DNA from: Caldisericia bacterium
GTDB lineage: Bacteria > Caldisericota > Caldisericia > UBA6126
Reading direction: 5' to 3'
DNA length: 32,331 nt
Assembly (NCBI GenBank): GCA_028700655.1
Contig: JAQVSG010000016.1
Span: 1-32,331 of the forward strand
Numbering within the stretch: the stretch's first letter is position 1; each line of letters begins with the position of its first letter. A program made the position numbers and the translations under genes. The notes beneath the pieces were generated by a model. That model saw nothing but the letters and a program-made list of their open reading frames with translations, had not been told where the DNA came from and made no database searches. This document shows positions 25,601-32,331 of this stretch, in pieces.

Positions 25601-25989
25601 ACCATTATTATTTTGAAAGTTCAAATGTTCTCCATATCCGCATCCCTTGGGGACGGTTAAATGTGACTGATCCCACGAGTCGAACTGTTTTAGATGACAT
25701 CAAAAAATACAATTACTATCCCGATCGAGACACATTGAACACAAAGGTTACCACCGGTTTCTTTATCACCACTGTTTTACAAGATTCTCAAGGTACTTTG
25801 TTGGACATTTTCCCAGGATCGGTATTGTCCAGCAAAGATCAATCCGTTCGATGGGAGACTCTTGTTCCGTACACATGGGACACGTGGACATGGGAAATAC
25901 CCCCTTATCAACAGAGATTGAAAGATAGCTGGGGGATTGTACGAGAGTATTTTCAGCAGCTTGATGAAGGATCGAATCCTGCTTATTGA
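22690..25989 (+). CDS. Large membrane-anchored glycoside hydrolase-like protein, clan GH-A-like
   Basis: 1099 residues with a basic N-terminus and one membrane helix (about 25-47); the body should face outside. Residues ~50-400 are an alpha/beta domain (YGGLTREDIFMLRKNL; LITSFNTFAQPTDEGTRKQY) with no enzyme signature I recognise. Residues ~430-840 look like a TIM barrel: FVKGINLGMALPGYWFPNF, then MKANTVRVYTLIHPAFYRAL. A probable acid/base Glu572 lies in YLVGREFEAMEV and a probable nucleophile Glu729 in ALVAEFGMATGMG, followed by GGCIFEWMDEWAKKTW. The last ~230 residues are beta-rich. AAAGGGG precedes the start by 4 bases. Its stop overlaps the GH16 gene on the other strand by 7 bases. Operon position suggests cleavage or release of the synthase product; the family is not pinned down. 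Confidence 0.72.
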   Translation: MQSNNAPSINRSKKKKRTFSETRIAALIFSAIALVIIILPIFLWSMQPYHKLHVWILDKTVPTQEYREHRGTMWALNYYRITDKKIDHSYYRYKTDYYGFYPLTEKEFSIKDLVHASPNPDLILCTDTYGVYRDDYWIPNKKGNRSPLIYGGLTREDIFMLRKNLKDQTTLITSFNTFAQPTDEGTRKQYEKMIGVEWKRWMGRFFINLERDKEVAVWMVDNWEEQHDAVWEFTGPGFVLCSDWDQVEVMEEAVHFYKDKDIYFKFLPPYTEEFQSTKDISYYYWFDFIQPMEETEILAQYTMEVTEEGQELLQSLGLDSVFPAITRKITTDYTAYYLAGDFEDHKTSSFLWHVYGLDTLRKWFSLDFRGEAYEYYWRGYLPFMKKVLQDVVAKRETFLPPVEKKDVEVKNGLHRISKTEKKSLQVYSNDTWEPFFVKGINLGMALPGYWFPNFPEEDDVYYSWFEKIGEMKANTVRVYTLIHPAFYRALYLYNLDHPKEPIYLLQGIWPEEHPPEDDYWGEDYTQGFVREIQWGVDAIHGNAVIPKRIGRAYGRYIADVSPWTLAYLVGREFEAMEVSANNLINPGKLYTGTYIGVTEKATPTEAWIAWACDKTMEYETNTYQWQRPVSLVSWPTLDITEHESEWDDLTDKSNQFNDMEVVDIRHFVTTKACEAGFFGSYHIYPNYPDFMNNEFVYQSYTDEQGQFMYGGYLEEFMRTHGEYPALVAEFGMATGMGTAHENPNGLHHGGVTEKEQGEMTVRMMKAVKNQNYIGGCIFEWMDEWAKKTWTTESFMIPYEHHVYWHNVICPEQNYGILANETIKPQTPHLVIEEDTNEIVQKMEISNDASYIYLDMYFDRPISLDQFDIKIGIDTYDKILGSYRYSPSLLFHAPTGMEFLLHLSKEGGTITVNPGYNIGRMKFSSQIDYTGQFESINPIINKERTTKNGRYIPEIRDNGSTLSYGDFKGSTHHYYFESSNVLHIRIPWGRLNVTDPTSRTVLDDIKKYNYYPDRDTLNTKVTTGFFITTVLQDSQGTLLDIFPGSVLSSKDQSVRWETLVPYTWDTWTWEIPPYQQRLKDSWGIVREYFQQLDEGSNPAY

Positions 25990-26849
25990 CCCGGGGGTTG
26001 GTATTTCATTTGCAGAGTGATTTCAATGTCTTTGCAATCGAAGGGATCAGAGGCTTCTTCGATAAGCCATAAATTGATCATGAGTTTCATTTTATCCTCT
26101 TCTAAAGGGATCCATAGTGCGTTATCATCAAAGGATGTCTGCTGGTATTCTGCTTGATAATAGGGGTAGTGTCGTTTTAAATCACCCAACTTGTGCTTAA
26201 ACGGGTCAAAAACATAGGATCGAAACGATAAGATATAGTCTTCCCATTGTATTTCGTGCAATGTTTTTTCATAGTTTGACATTTCCAGAGAAAATCCATT
26301 GATGATTTGAGGAACTGGAGTTACGCCTTCTTCCCATGAAGGCCATAAAACATACCAGCTGTTGTAGTCAATGTCAACCCATTCACCTTCTTCGTTTTGT
26401 TTCGGAAAACCCCATTTTGAAAACTCAAGGTCGATTTCCGCACGAGCATTTGGATAGTCTGGGTCGGATTTGTAGAAGAAAACTCCCAATACAGCATTTT
26501 GGTCGAGTCTTTCCAAATTCTGATCAATGATAAATGAATAGGTACCATACTGGGCATATTGTTTCGATTCGATTTGTGCACAGGTCCATGCGCCCAAATT
26601 GGTATCATATCGAAGGGTTAGGTGGAGGGTTCCATCCGAATCAACAGATACATTTTTTTCGCTGCCAGAAAAATAGTTAGAACCAGGTGCAATTTTGGAC
26701 CAGTGAGAATCCGTTACAAGCCATTCTTGTTGGGCAAATTGGAGGCTTCGAGGAGACTCTGATTGACTCATAGGAGCTTGTCCAACAAGAGAGAAAACGA
26801 ACATGAAGATAAAAATGCTACTCAATCGTATTGTTTTTCTAGAAATCAT
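25983..26849 (-). CDS. Secreted GH16-family glucanase-like enzyme
   Basis: A 288-residue protein with a signal peptide (RLSSIFIFMFVFSLVGQAPM) and a concanavalin A-like jelly-roll body. NARAEIDLEFSKWG carries the GH16 signature E-x-D-x-E: Glu138 nucleophile, Asp140, Glu142 acid/base. Family members cleave beta-1,3/1,4-glucans, xyloglucan, agar, carrageenan and related chains, so the substrate is open. TLHLTLRYDTNLGAWTCAQI and QYAQYGTYSFII fit the early strands. AAGGAG precedes the start on the minus strand. It is convergent and overlapping with the large hydrolase gene and divergent from the deacetylase gene, hence placed within the polysaccharide locus. Confidence 0.85.
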   Translation of the reverse strand: MISRKTIRLSSIFIFMFVFSLVGQAPMSQSESPRSLQFAQQEWLVTDSHWSKIAPGSNYFSGSEKNVSVDSDGTLHLTLRYDTNLGAWTCAQIESKQYAQYGTYSFIIDQNLERLDQNAVLGVFFYKSDPDYPNARAEIDLEFSKWGFPKQNEEGEWVDIDYNSWYVLWPSWEEGVTPVPQIINGFSLEMSNYEKTLHEIQWEDYILSFRSYVFDPFKHKLGDLKRHYPYYQAEYQQTSFDDNALWIPLEEDKMKLMINLWLIEEASDPFDCKDIEITLQMKYQPPGQ

Positions 26850-26917
26850 TTTGTCTCCTTGGATAGTTTCTTATAATACAACGTGAAGGATGGAATGTTA
26901 CAAAAACTGAACATATT

Positions 26918-26946
26918 TTGCAACATTTTGTATTTATTACTATAGT
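26918..26946 (+). promoter_or_regulatory. Sigma-70-like promoter of the polysaccharide deacetylase gene
   Basis: TTGCAA (26918-26923) and TATAGT (26941-26946) are exactly 17 bp apart, giving a start near 26953 and a ~22-nt leader with GAAAGGA at 26959-26965. The near-repeats ACATATTTTGCA (from 26911) and ACATTTTGTA (from 26923) overlap the promoter and could be a regulator site, but this is only visual. Confidence 0.6.
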
Positions 26947-26974
26947 ATACGATTACCCGAAAGGATGCATATAA

Positions 26975-28276
26975 ATGGCGACTATTTTTGTACGGAGAGC
27001 TTTGCTCTTATTTTTGTCCTTTACCATGGTTCTTTCTTTTGCACATACTTCTGTGGATGCAACTTCCAGTCGCACTCCTTTGTACCCTTCTCAATGTGAT
27101 TACGAAGAGATTTCTTCCATGGAGAATGGATGGAAAAACTATTATCAAACAGGGTATGTGTATTATGACGATTATTGTAAGATTCAAGGCAATGCCTCAT
27201 TGGCAATACAGACCGATTATAGAGACGGGAAAAATATCGTGGGAGCCTCTTTTTCGTTTCCACCCCGATCGTTTGAATACAGAGCGTTTCGTTTCTTTAT
27301 ACGAGCCTCTGATTGGAATGATGTTGAACTCTTTAGCATTTTAATGAATAGCAATGGATTTTGGTATGATATGTATGCAGTGGATGTGAAATCCTTGTTA
27401 ACAAATCCAAACAATGAAGAATGGATTGAAATTGTATTGTCACGCAGTGAAATGTATCCCATTCAAAACCCTTCTTGGGCATCCATTGATAAGGTCATGT
27501 TTCGATTAATTTCCAAACCCCACACAGAGCCCACTGTTTGGATTGACAATTTTGGGCATTTTGAATCTGCAAAAAAACCCTATGTTTCTATTGTTTTTGA
27601 TGATGGAATGTCGGTGGTGTATGACTATGCTTTACCTGTTTTTGAAGAATTTGGGGTGCGAGGTAGCTGTTTTATTATCCCCGATTTTGTGGGTTTAGAG
27701 CAAGATGGGTTTATGACACAACGGCAAGTTGACTTCCTTGCTTACTGGTATGGATGGGGCATAGGTGGGCACGATTGGATGAAATTGACCGATTTACCCA
27801 AGGAGCATTCTCCCGGGGATCCAAGTTGGTTGTATACACTGGATGAATCCGTAGCTCGAAACAAAGCCTATTTTGAGCGACACAAATACCCTGGACGAGA
27901 TTGTTATGCGATTCCCTATGGTGCCTATAACGACACGGTAATCGATACCATTGCAAAGCATTACACCTACATCCGTCCTCACAACAATCTTTCGCAGCCT
28001 AGCGGATACATTGCTACATCCAATATTAACTCGCATGTAGTGTATGCAGATTTGCCTATTGAAGAAGTGCAGCGCTGGATTCACAATGCCAAAGAAAACA
28101 ACGATTGGGTGATTTTGGTTATGCACAGAGTGGTCCCAAATCCAACCAAAGGGGTGGATACAGAAAACTCTATTGCCTATTTACGGCAAATCCTGGAATA
28201 TGCACTGTATATTGAAAATGTGGATGTTCTCCCCTTTCATGAAGTACTGGAAGAGTATTATCCTTTTGCTGGCTAG
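26975..28276 (+). CDS. Secreted NodB-like polysaccharide deacetylase with N-terminal beta-sandwich
   Basis: A 433-residue protein with a signal peptide (LLLFLSFTMVLSFAHTSVDA). Residues ~40-200 form a beta-sandwich like a carbohydrate-binding or galactose-binding domain, ending TEPTVWIDNFGHF. Residues ~202-430 are a NodB domain: motif 1 YVSIVFDDG (Asp209, Asp210), motif 2 GGHDWMK (His266), motif 3 AIPYGAYND and motif 5 VILVMHRV (His384). The usual second metal histidine of motif 2 (HxxxH) is Lys270, so metal binding may be altered or supplied by another residue such as His278. Such enzymes remove acetyl groups from exported GlcNAc-type or O-acetylated chains. A good promoter lies just upstream. 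The gene ends 3 bases from gpmA, tail to tail. Confidence 0.85.
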   Translation: MATIFVRRALLLFLSFTMVLSFAHTSVDATSSRTPLYPSQCDYEEISSMENGWKNYYQTGYVYYDDYCKIQGNASLAIQTDYRDGKNIVGASFSFPPRSFEYRAFRFFIRASDWNDVELFSILMNSNGFWYDMYAVDVKSLLTNPNNEEWIEIVLSRSEMYPIQNPSWASIDKVMFRLISKPHTEPTVWIDNFGHFESAKKPYVSIVFDDGMSVVYDYALPVFEEFGVRGSCFIIPDFVGLEQDGFMTQRQVDFLAYWYGWGIGGHDWMKLTDLPKEHSPGDPSWLYTLDESVARNKAYFERHKYPGRDCYAIPYGAYNDTVIDTIAKHYTYIRPHNNLSQPSGYIATSNINSHVVYADLPIEEVQRWIHNAKENNDWVILVMHRVVPNPTKGVDTENSIAYLRQILEYALYIENVDVLPFHEVLEEYYPFAG

Positions 28277-28279
28277 TGT

Positions 28280-29026
28280 TTATTGCGCTTTGCCTTGATT
28301 GGCAACTTTTTCTGTTGCCGCACGAATGGTTTCTTCGTCTCCAAGGTAATAGTGTCGGATTGGCTTTAAATCGTCTGTAAGCTCGTATATAAGAGGGATC
28401 CCTGTTGGAATGTTAAGGTGTACAATGTCTTTTTCAGGGACATTATCAATGATTTTTACAAATGCTCGCAGGCTGTTGCCGTGCGCTGCAATGATAAGGT
28501 TCTCTCCCGCTCGGACATCGTTTGAAATAGCTCCTTCCCAAAGAGGACGGAACCGAGCGACTGTATCCTTTAATGATTCACATAAAGGCACATCCTTTTC
28601 CGCCAATGCCGCGTATCGTATATCGTTTCCTGGATAGCGTTCATCGTTTTTTCCCAGAGCGGGGGGGGGAGTATCGTAACTTCTTCTCCAAATTAAAACT
28701 TGTTCTTCTCCATATTGCGTTGCCATTTCTGCTTTGTTTAATCCTTGCAAAGCGCCATAATGCCTTTCATTGAGTCGCCAATCTCGAACCACTGGGATCC
28801 ACATTAAATCCATGGCATCCATTGTAATCCAAAGAGTTCGAATGGCTCTTTTTAAATAGGATGTATAGGCTTTTGAAAAAGAAAAATGGTTCTCTTTCAG
28901 AATCTTTCCGGCTAAAGTAGCTTCTTGCACTCCTTTTTCAGACAAGTCGACATCTGTCCAACCTGTAAAACGGTTTTCTTTGTTCCACATACTTTCTCCG
29001 TGGCGGAGCAATACTATTTTTTTCAT
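28280..29026 (-). CDS. gpmA: 2,3-bisphosphoglycerate-dependent phosphoglycerate mutase
   Basis: A 248-residue glycolytic enzyme interconverting 3- and 2-phosphoglycerate. [24 protein letters not shown] (cited in part) carries the phosphorylated His9 in the RHGES motif. [17 protein letters not shown] contains the conserved glutamate, [11 protein letters not shown] the second histidine, and [14 protein letters not shown] the closing C-terminal motif. Length matches the family. AGGAGG (minus strand, 29035-29040) lies 8 bases before the start. A TATGAT -10-like sequence sits at 29063-29068 on the minus strand behind a purine-rich tract (pyrimidine-rich on the coding strand), without a clear -35. 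Confidence 0.96.
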   Translation of the reverse strand: MKKIVLLRHGESMWNKENRFTGWTDVDLSEKGVQEATLAGKILKENHFSFSKAYTSYLKRAIRTLWITMDAMDLMWIPVVRDWRLNERHYGALQGLNKAEMATQYGEEQVLIWRRSYDTPPPALGKNDERYPGNDIRYAALAEKDVPLCESLKDTVARFRPLWEGAISNDVRAGENLIIAAHGNSLRAFVKIIDNVPEKDIVHLNIPTGIPLIYELTDDLKPIRHYYLGDEETIRAATEKVANQGKAQ

Positions 29027-29135
29027 AAGTGTAACCTCCTAGGTTCAAACAAGGTTGGTAATATCATACTGAAAAAAGGGGAAAAATGGAGGGGAAAAGA
29101 GAGATTGAGAATTGGTTTTTGAAGCATAAAAAAAA

Positions 29136-29207
29136 CTCCCCGAGAGGGACTCGAACCCCCAACCTATTGGTTAACAGCCAACCGCTCTACCATTGAGCTA
29201 TCGAGGA
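29136..29207 (-). tRNA. tRNA-Asn (anticodon GTT)
   Basis: On the minus strand the 72-nt sequence folds as a full cloverleaf. The acceptor TCCTCGA pairs with TCGGGGA including one G-T pair. The D-arm is GCTC/GAGC with AATGGTA in the loop. The anticodon stem is GTTGG/CCAAT around CTGTTAA (anticodon GTT). The variable loop is AGGTT, and the T-arm has TTCGAGT in the loop. The discriminator base is G and CCA is not encoded. Eight T residues follow on the minus strand (29128-29135) and may end transcription. A near-consensus promoter lies just upstream. Confidence 0.96.
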
Positions 29208-29223
29208 ATTAAGCACAACGATG

Positions 29224-29251
29224 ATTATATTGAGGTTTTTTTAGAAGTCAA
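29224..29251 (-). promoter_or_regulatory. Near-consensus sigma-70 promoter of tRNA-Asn
   Basis: On the minus strand TTGACT (29251-29246) and a perfect TATAAT (29229-29224) are separated by 16 bp, placing the start near 29217, ten bases before the mature tRNA 5' end. It lies just beyond the queA stop, so the tRNA need not depend on queA transcription. It is the best promoter in the window and shows that the host uses the ordinary sigma-70 consensus. Confidence 0.85.
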
Positions 29252-29263
29252 CTAGGATATGTA

Positions 29264-30295
29264 TCATAAAACAAACATCGCATCTCCAAAACTATAAAAC
29301 TGATACCGATTTTGAACAGCTTCCTGGTAGGCTTTTAGCACATGCTCTCTAGTATAAAAAGCGGAAACCAGCATAATGAGAGTAGAACCAGGTAGGTGAA
29401 AATTGGTTATCAATCGATCCACCACTTGATACGAATACCCTGGTTTTATAAACAATCCGGTCGACCCCTTGCCAGGATGCACCATTCCCTTTTTTGCACA
29501 GCTTTCCAATGTTCTTGTGACGGTGGTGCCGACCCCTACGCAAGCATGGCCATTTTGTCTGGCGATATTAATGGCATTGGCTGCTTCCTCAGACACTTCG
29601 TACCATTCAAAATCCATTTTGTGATCTTCTATGTTCTCACATTTCACGGGTTTAAATGTTCCCGGTCCAACATGCAAGGTGATGGTTACAATTTGTATGC
29701 CTCGATGAGTAAGGGTTTTTAAAAGCTCTTCAGTAAAGTGCAAACCAGCAGTAGGAGCCGCAACAGAACCATTGTATTTGGCATAAACGGTTTGATAGTA
29801 TTCTTTCCATTCGTCTGGATCCGATTTAATGTAGGGGGGGAGAGGTGTTTTACCAACCGTCTCGAGGAGCTCTATAAACGATTGGGTTGAATTCCATGTA
29901 AATTCAATGATTCTTTCCCCACTGCTACGCACAGCCAATACTTTTCCTTCCAGTTTTCCGCTCGAATGCTGCAAGATTTGTCCAACTCTTGCTTTTCTAC
30001 CAGGTGTTACATAGCATATCCATGTGTTGTCAGGTTGGGGGCGAATTAATAAAACCTCTACATGCCCTCCTGTATCTTTTCTCTCAAGGAATAACCTTGC
30101 GGGTATCACGCGCGTATCATTAATGACAAGCACGTCTCCTGGACGGAAGTAGTCTAGTACATCTATAAATGTTTTGTGAGCAATGGTGTGGTTTTTACGA
30201 TCCAGCACCATCATTCTTGCCATTTCTCTTTGTAGGGAAGGAGTTTGGGCAATCAATTCTGCCGGAAGATCAAACGTAAAGTCAGTTGTTTTCAT
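29264..30295 (-). CDS. queA: S-adenosylmethionine:tRNA ribosyltransferase-isomerase (QueA)
   Basis: A 343-residue enzyme that transfers the ribosyl part of AdoMet to 7-aminomethyl-7-deazaguanine in tRNA, forming epoxyqueuosine. Its substrates include tRNA-Asn(GTT), the tRNA encoded immediately downstream, though this may be coincidence. Motifs: FDLPAELIAQTPSLQREMAR at the N-terminus, DVLVINDTRVIPARL, AAPTAGLHFTEELL, VTLHVGPGTFKPV in variant form (ITLHVGPGTFKPV), and TNFHLPGSTLIMLVSAF. The frame extends upstream, but 30295 ([11 protein letters not shown]) matches the family start. It overlaps the rarA 3' end by 14 bases, so the pair is translationally linked. The ribosome-binding site is weak. 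Confidence 0.96.
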   Translation of the reverse strand: MKTTDFTFDLPAELIAQTPSLQREMARMMVLDRKNHTIAHKTFIDVLDYFRPGDVLVINDTRVIPARLFLERKDTGGHVEVLLIRPQPDNTWICYVTPGRKARVGQILQHSSGKLEGKVLAVRSSGERIIEFTWNSTQSFIELLETVGKTPLPPYIKSDPDEWKEYYQTVYAKYNGSVAAPTAGLHFTEELLKTLTHRGIQIVTITLHVGPGTFKPVKCENIEDHKMDFEWYEVSEEAANAINIARQNGHACVGVGTTVTRTLESCAKKGMVHPGKGSTGLFIKPGYSYQVVDRLITNFHLPGSTLIMLVSAFYTREHVLKAYQEAVQNRYQFYSFGDAMFVL

Positions 30296-31598
30296 TCCTA
30301 TGTAATCTCTTTCTAAGATTTTGTAGTCGTTCTTTAAATTGTTTTTCTTTGCCTTGTTCGGACGGACAATACAACTCTGTACCTTGCAAGGGCTTGGGTA
30401 AGTATTGGGTAGACACAATGCCAGCTTCCGTATGCGGTGGATAGATGTAACCCTTCCCATAACCTATTTGTTTCATGAGTTTTGTGGGGGCATTGCGAAG
30501 GAATAAAGGAACCTCTGCATCTGGATTTTCTTGCAGAACATCCTTTGCTTTTTTGATGGCTTCATACACTCGATTGCTTTTTGGCGCTAGGGCCAAATAC
30601 AATACAATTTCACCCAAAATGACATCGCATTCTGGATACCCAATTTTGTTGCAAGCTTCAAAGGCATTTTGAGCCAATACCAAGGCAAAAGGATCGGCCA
30701 GTCCAACATCTTCGGCGGAAAAACGAACCAACCGTCTGGCAATATACAGAGGATCTTCTCCAGCATTGATGATACGCATAAGGTAGTATAGTGCTGCATC
30801 TGCATCGCAGCCTCGCAGGCTTTTATGAAGTGCTGATATAAGGTTGTAATGGTACTCCCCTGCCTTATCGTAGGAGGGGATTTTTTTTTGAACAATGGAC
30901 AAAAAATCTTTGATTGATATTTCTTGGGTAGATTGCCCAAAGGAAGAATGGGCTAGTTCCACTAAGTTCAGTGCCATTCTTGCATCCCCCGATGAGTAGT
31001 TTACAATAATGCGTACGCATTCGTCCGATAGGGGAGTGTTGAACACCACTCCTCTTTCTGTATCGTTCATGGCCCGTTGCACAATGGTCTCTATCTCTTT
31101 TTCTTCCAAAGGTTCTAGCACAACCACTTTCAATCGGGAAAGCAAGGCATTGTTTAGAGCAAAAGAGGGATTTTCTGTGGTGGCCCCCATCAATATAATG
31201 CACCCATTTTCTATATACGGGAGAAAAGCGTCTTGCTGGGCTTTATTAAAACGATGAATTTCGTCTATGAAAAGAAGAACTGTTTGATGTTGTTTTTCCA
31301 CTTCTTTAATGAGCTTTTTTATTTCGGGAATGCCAGAGGTAACCGCGCTAAAAGGCACAAAAGAGTAGGCAACATGCTGGGCGATGATCCGAGCGAGGGT
31401 AGTTTTGCCGGTTCCAGGGGGTCCCCAAAATACCATGGAAGGAATTGTCTTGGATTGCACAATATCCGACAAAAACCCTTTGGTACCAATCAAATGACTT
31501 TGTCCTAGCACTTCTTCTAAAGAAGCAGGTCGCATTCTTTCGGCCAAAGGTTTTCGATGAAGATTTTCAGACACAGAGGTTTCAAATAAATGTTGCAT
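30282..31598 (-). CDS. rarA: Replication-associated recombination ATPase RarA (MgsA)
   Basis: A 438-residue AAA+ ATPase of the RarA/MgsA/WRNIP1 family that acts at stalled replication forks. [20 protein letters not shown] is the family N-terminus. Walker A is GPPGTGKTT (59-67), Walker B FIDEIH (about 110-115), sensor 1 GATTENPSF and sensor 2 [10 protein letters not shown]. The C-terminal tetramerisation part includes [19 protein letters not shown] and [11 protein letters not shown]. No Shine-Dalgarno site precedes the start; instead a promoter ends six bases upstream, suggesting a leaderless message. It is followed by an overlapping queA. Confidence 0.96.
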   Translation of the reverse strand: MQHLFETSVSENLHRKPLAERMRPASLEEVLGQSHLIGTKGFLSDIVQSKTIPSMVFWGPPGTGKTTLARIIAQHVAYSFVPFSAVTSGIPEIKKLIKEVEKQHQTVLLFIDEIHRFNKAQQDAFLPYIENGCIILMGATTENPSFALNNALLSRLKVVVLEPLEEKEIETIVQRAMNDTERGVVFNTPLSDECVRIIVNYSSGDARMALNLVELAHSSFGQSTQEISIKDFLSIVQKKIPSYDKAGEYHYNLISALHKSLRGCDADAALYYLMRIINAGEDPLYIARRLVRFSAEDVGLADPFALVLAQNAFEACNKIGYPECDVILGEIVLYLALAPKSNRVYEAIKKAKDVLQENPDAEVPLFLRNAPTKLMKQIGYGKGYIYPPHTEAGIVSTQYLPKPLQGTELYCPSEQGKEKQFKERLQNLRKRLHRNENN

Positions 31599-31604
31599 GC
31601 TACT

Positions 31605-31632
31605 ACTGTATGGAAAAGCAAGGCTGAATCAA
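31605..31632 (-). promoter_or_regulatory. Candidate promoter giving a leaderless rarA transcript
   Basis: On the minus strand TTGATT (31632-31627) and TACAGT (31610-31605) are 16 bp apart. The -10 ends exactly six bases before the rarA ATG, so by standard spacing the A of the ATG would be +1. The absence of a Shine-Dalgarno motif at this gene fits. A different distal promoter (read-through from the upstream gene) is the alternative. Confidence 0.5.
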
Positions 31633-31663
31633 GCAGAATTCACAAAACTATTGCCATCAAGGA

Positions 31664-32331
31664 TCAATCCGTGGGATGGTCCTTGTTCCATTTGTCGAAC
31701 ATTTCTCTTTCAATAAATCGTGTCCCAATAAAGTGGAATTCAAATTGTTCGTTCAATTGAACCAACGATATAAAGGATGAATCTTGCGACAATTCATCAA
31801 GAAGGTAGGTTTCGCTTTCAGCGGTAAGAGGGGTTACATGGTGCAAGGATAGGTTTAAGGCATACCAATATTGAGAATCAAGAGTGCTGAAAATCCATGA
31901 AGAACCCTCTATTTGAGGTTCCCACAAAAGAATGTCTTGTTTTTTCGACGAATAGCATATTTGGGGGTTTTGAAATTGGTAGAACGGATGAGGAGGAATG
32001 GACTTACGACGCACAATGTCCATTGTTGTTAGGTCCTCCGAAAGGGCCATTTGCAACAAGTGTGTGGTCTGATCTTCTAAATAGACTGCGATGGTTTGTG
32101 CTTCGTAGTCCCAGCTTTGGATGTTTTCTTTCATGTTGATCAGGGTATGAAACGATAATGCATCCCCCGTGGGCGGATACGAGGCCATGTAGAATGTTTG
32201 GGGGGATGCATTGGAAGTAGCCAGAAGGAATGTTTGTGCATGGGTGTGCACAACTTCTATTTTGTGAAAAGGAACCTCCGCCACAATAGCGTACGAAGGC
32301 CCCCTTTCTTGGGTGGAAAGGTGGATGGTTT
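31664..32331 (-). CDS. Unrecognised protein, C-terminal part (gene continues beyond right edge)
   Basis: The minus-strand frame is open from the right edge to a stop at 31664, about 222 residues. A GTG at 32284 could be read as a start, but the frame continues upstream without a stop (THLSTQERGPSYAIVAEV), so the gene is probably cut by the window. The visible part is rich in aromatic residues and short beta-strand-like segments separated by turns (TFLLATSNASPQTFYMASYP; TIAVYLEDQTTHLLQMALS; DILLWEPQIEGSSWIFSTLD), as in beta-propeller proteins. It has only one cysteine, no membrane segment and no catalytic motif I recognise. It ends 65 bases before rarA. No function can be assigned. Confidence 0.6.
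   Translation of the reverse strand, partial: TIHLSTQERGPSYAIVAEVPFHKIEVVHTHAQTFLLATSNASPQTFYMASYPPTGDALSFHTLINMKENIQSWDYEAQTIAVYLEDQTTHLLQMALSEDLTTMDIVRRKSIPPHPFYQFQNPQICYSSKKQDILLWEPQIEGSSWIFSTLDSQYWYALNLSLHHVTPLTAESETYLLDELSQDSSFISLVQLNEQFEFHFIGTRFIEREMFDKWNKDHPTD

Noticed and set aside
29068-29112. Purine-rich tract (pyrimidine-rich on the gpmA coding strand) as a possible structural or regulatory element
   Set aside because: It is short, imperfect and in an AT-rich leader; no repeat or pairing partner was found.

Overview
The window is a gene-dense, moderately AT-rich bacterial segment. ATG starts predominate, Shine-Dalgarno sites (AGGAGG, AAAGGAG) are clear, and some promoters fit the sigma-70 consensus closely. 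Lipoproteins, a secreted GH16 enzyme, HEAT-repeat proteins, a 2,3-bisphosphoglycerate-dependent GpmA and an Hdr-Flx redox module point to a strictly anaerobic, probably fermentative bacterium. A spirochaete-like lineage is my best guess, but there is no rRNA or phylogenetic marker here to settle it. I see no insertion sequence, phage gene or CRISPR array.

Layout. (1) 1-253: C-terminal end of an HtpX-type M48 protease. (2) 243-6893: a tightly packed operon hdrC-hdrB-hdrA-flxD-flxC-flxB-flxA, encoding a cytoplasmic flavin-based electron-bifurcating NAD(P)H dehydrogenase/heterodisulfide-reductase-like complex, closed by an 18-bp perfect hairpin. (3) 6985-12031: a GH106-like glycosidase-related protein, a HEAT-repeat protein, a BaiN/HI0933-type flavoprotein and a cyclophilin lipoprotein. 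(4) 12034-14187 (minus): tex, divergent from (5) 14252-15127, a multipass membrane protein. (6) 15170-15284: a promoter-like site followed by a Rho-independent terminator, which is either a small RNA or an attenuated leader. (7) 15301-20048: a solute-binding lipoprotein with an SLH-like region, malic enzyme and an Ldh2-family malate/lactate dehydrogenase.

(8) 20123-28276: a probable exopolysaccharide locus. It holds a membrane-anchored HEAT protein, a processive GT2 glycosyltransferase, a 1099-residue membrane-anchored glycoside hydrolase, a convergent secreted GH16 enzyme and, divergent from that, a secreted NodB-like polysaccharide deacetylase. This is the most interesting region: the set resembles a synthase-dependent polysaccharide system (synthase, scaffold, two hydrolases, modifying enzyme) but lacks the usual named partners.

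(9) 28280-32331, all minus strand: gpmA, tRNA-Asn, queA, rarA and the 3' part of an unrecognised gene running off the edge. rarA has a -35/-10 pair placed so that transcription would begin at the start codon. Several neighbouring genes converge with almost no space (12031/12034, 25983-25989, 28276/28280), so opposing transcripts must meet or overlap.
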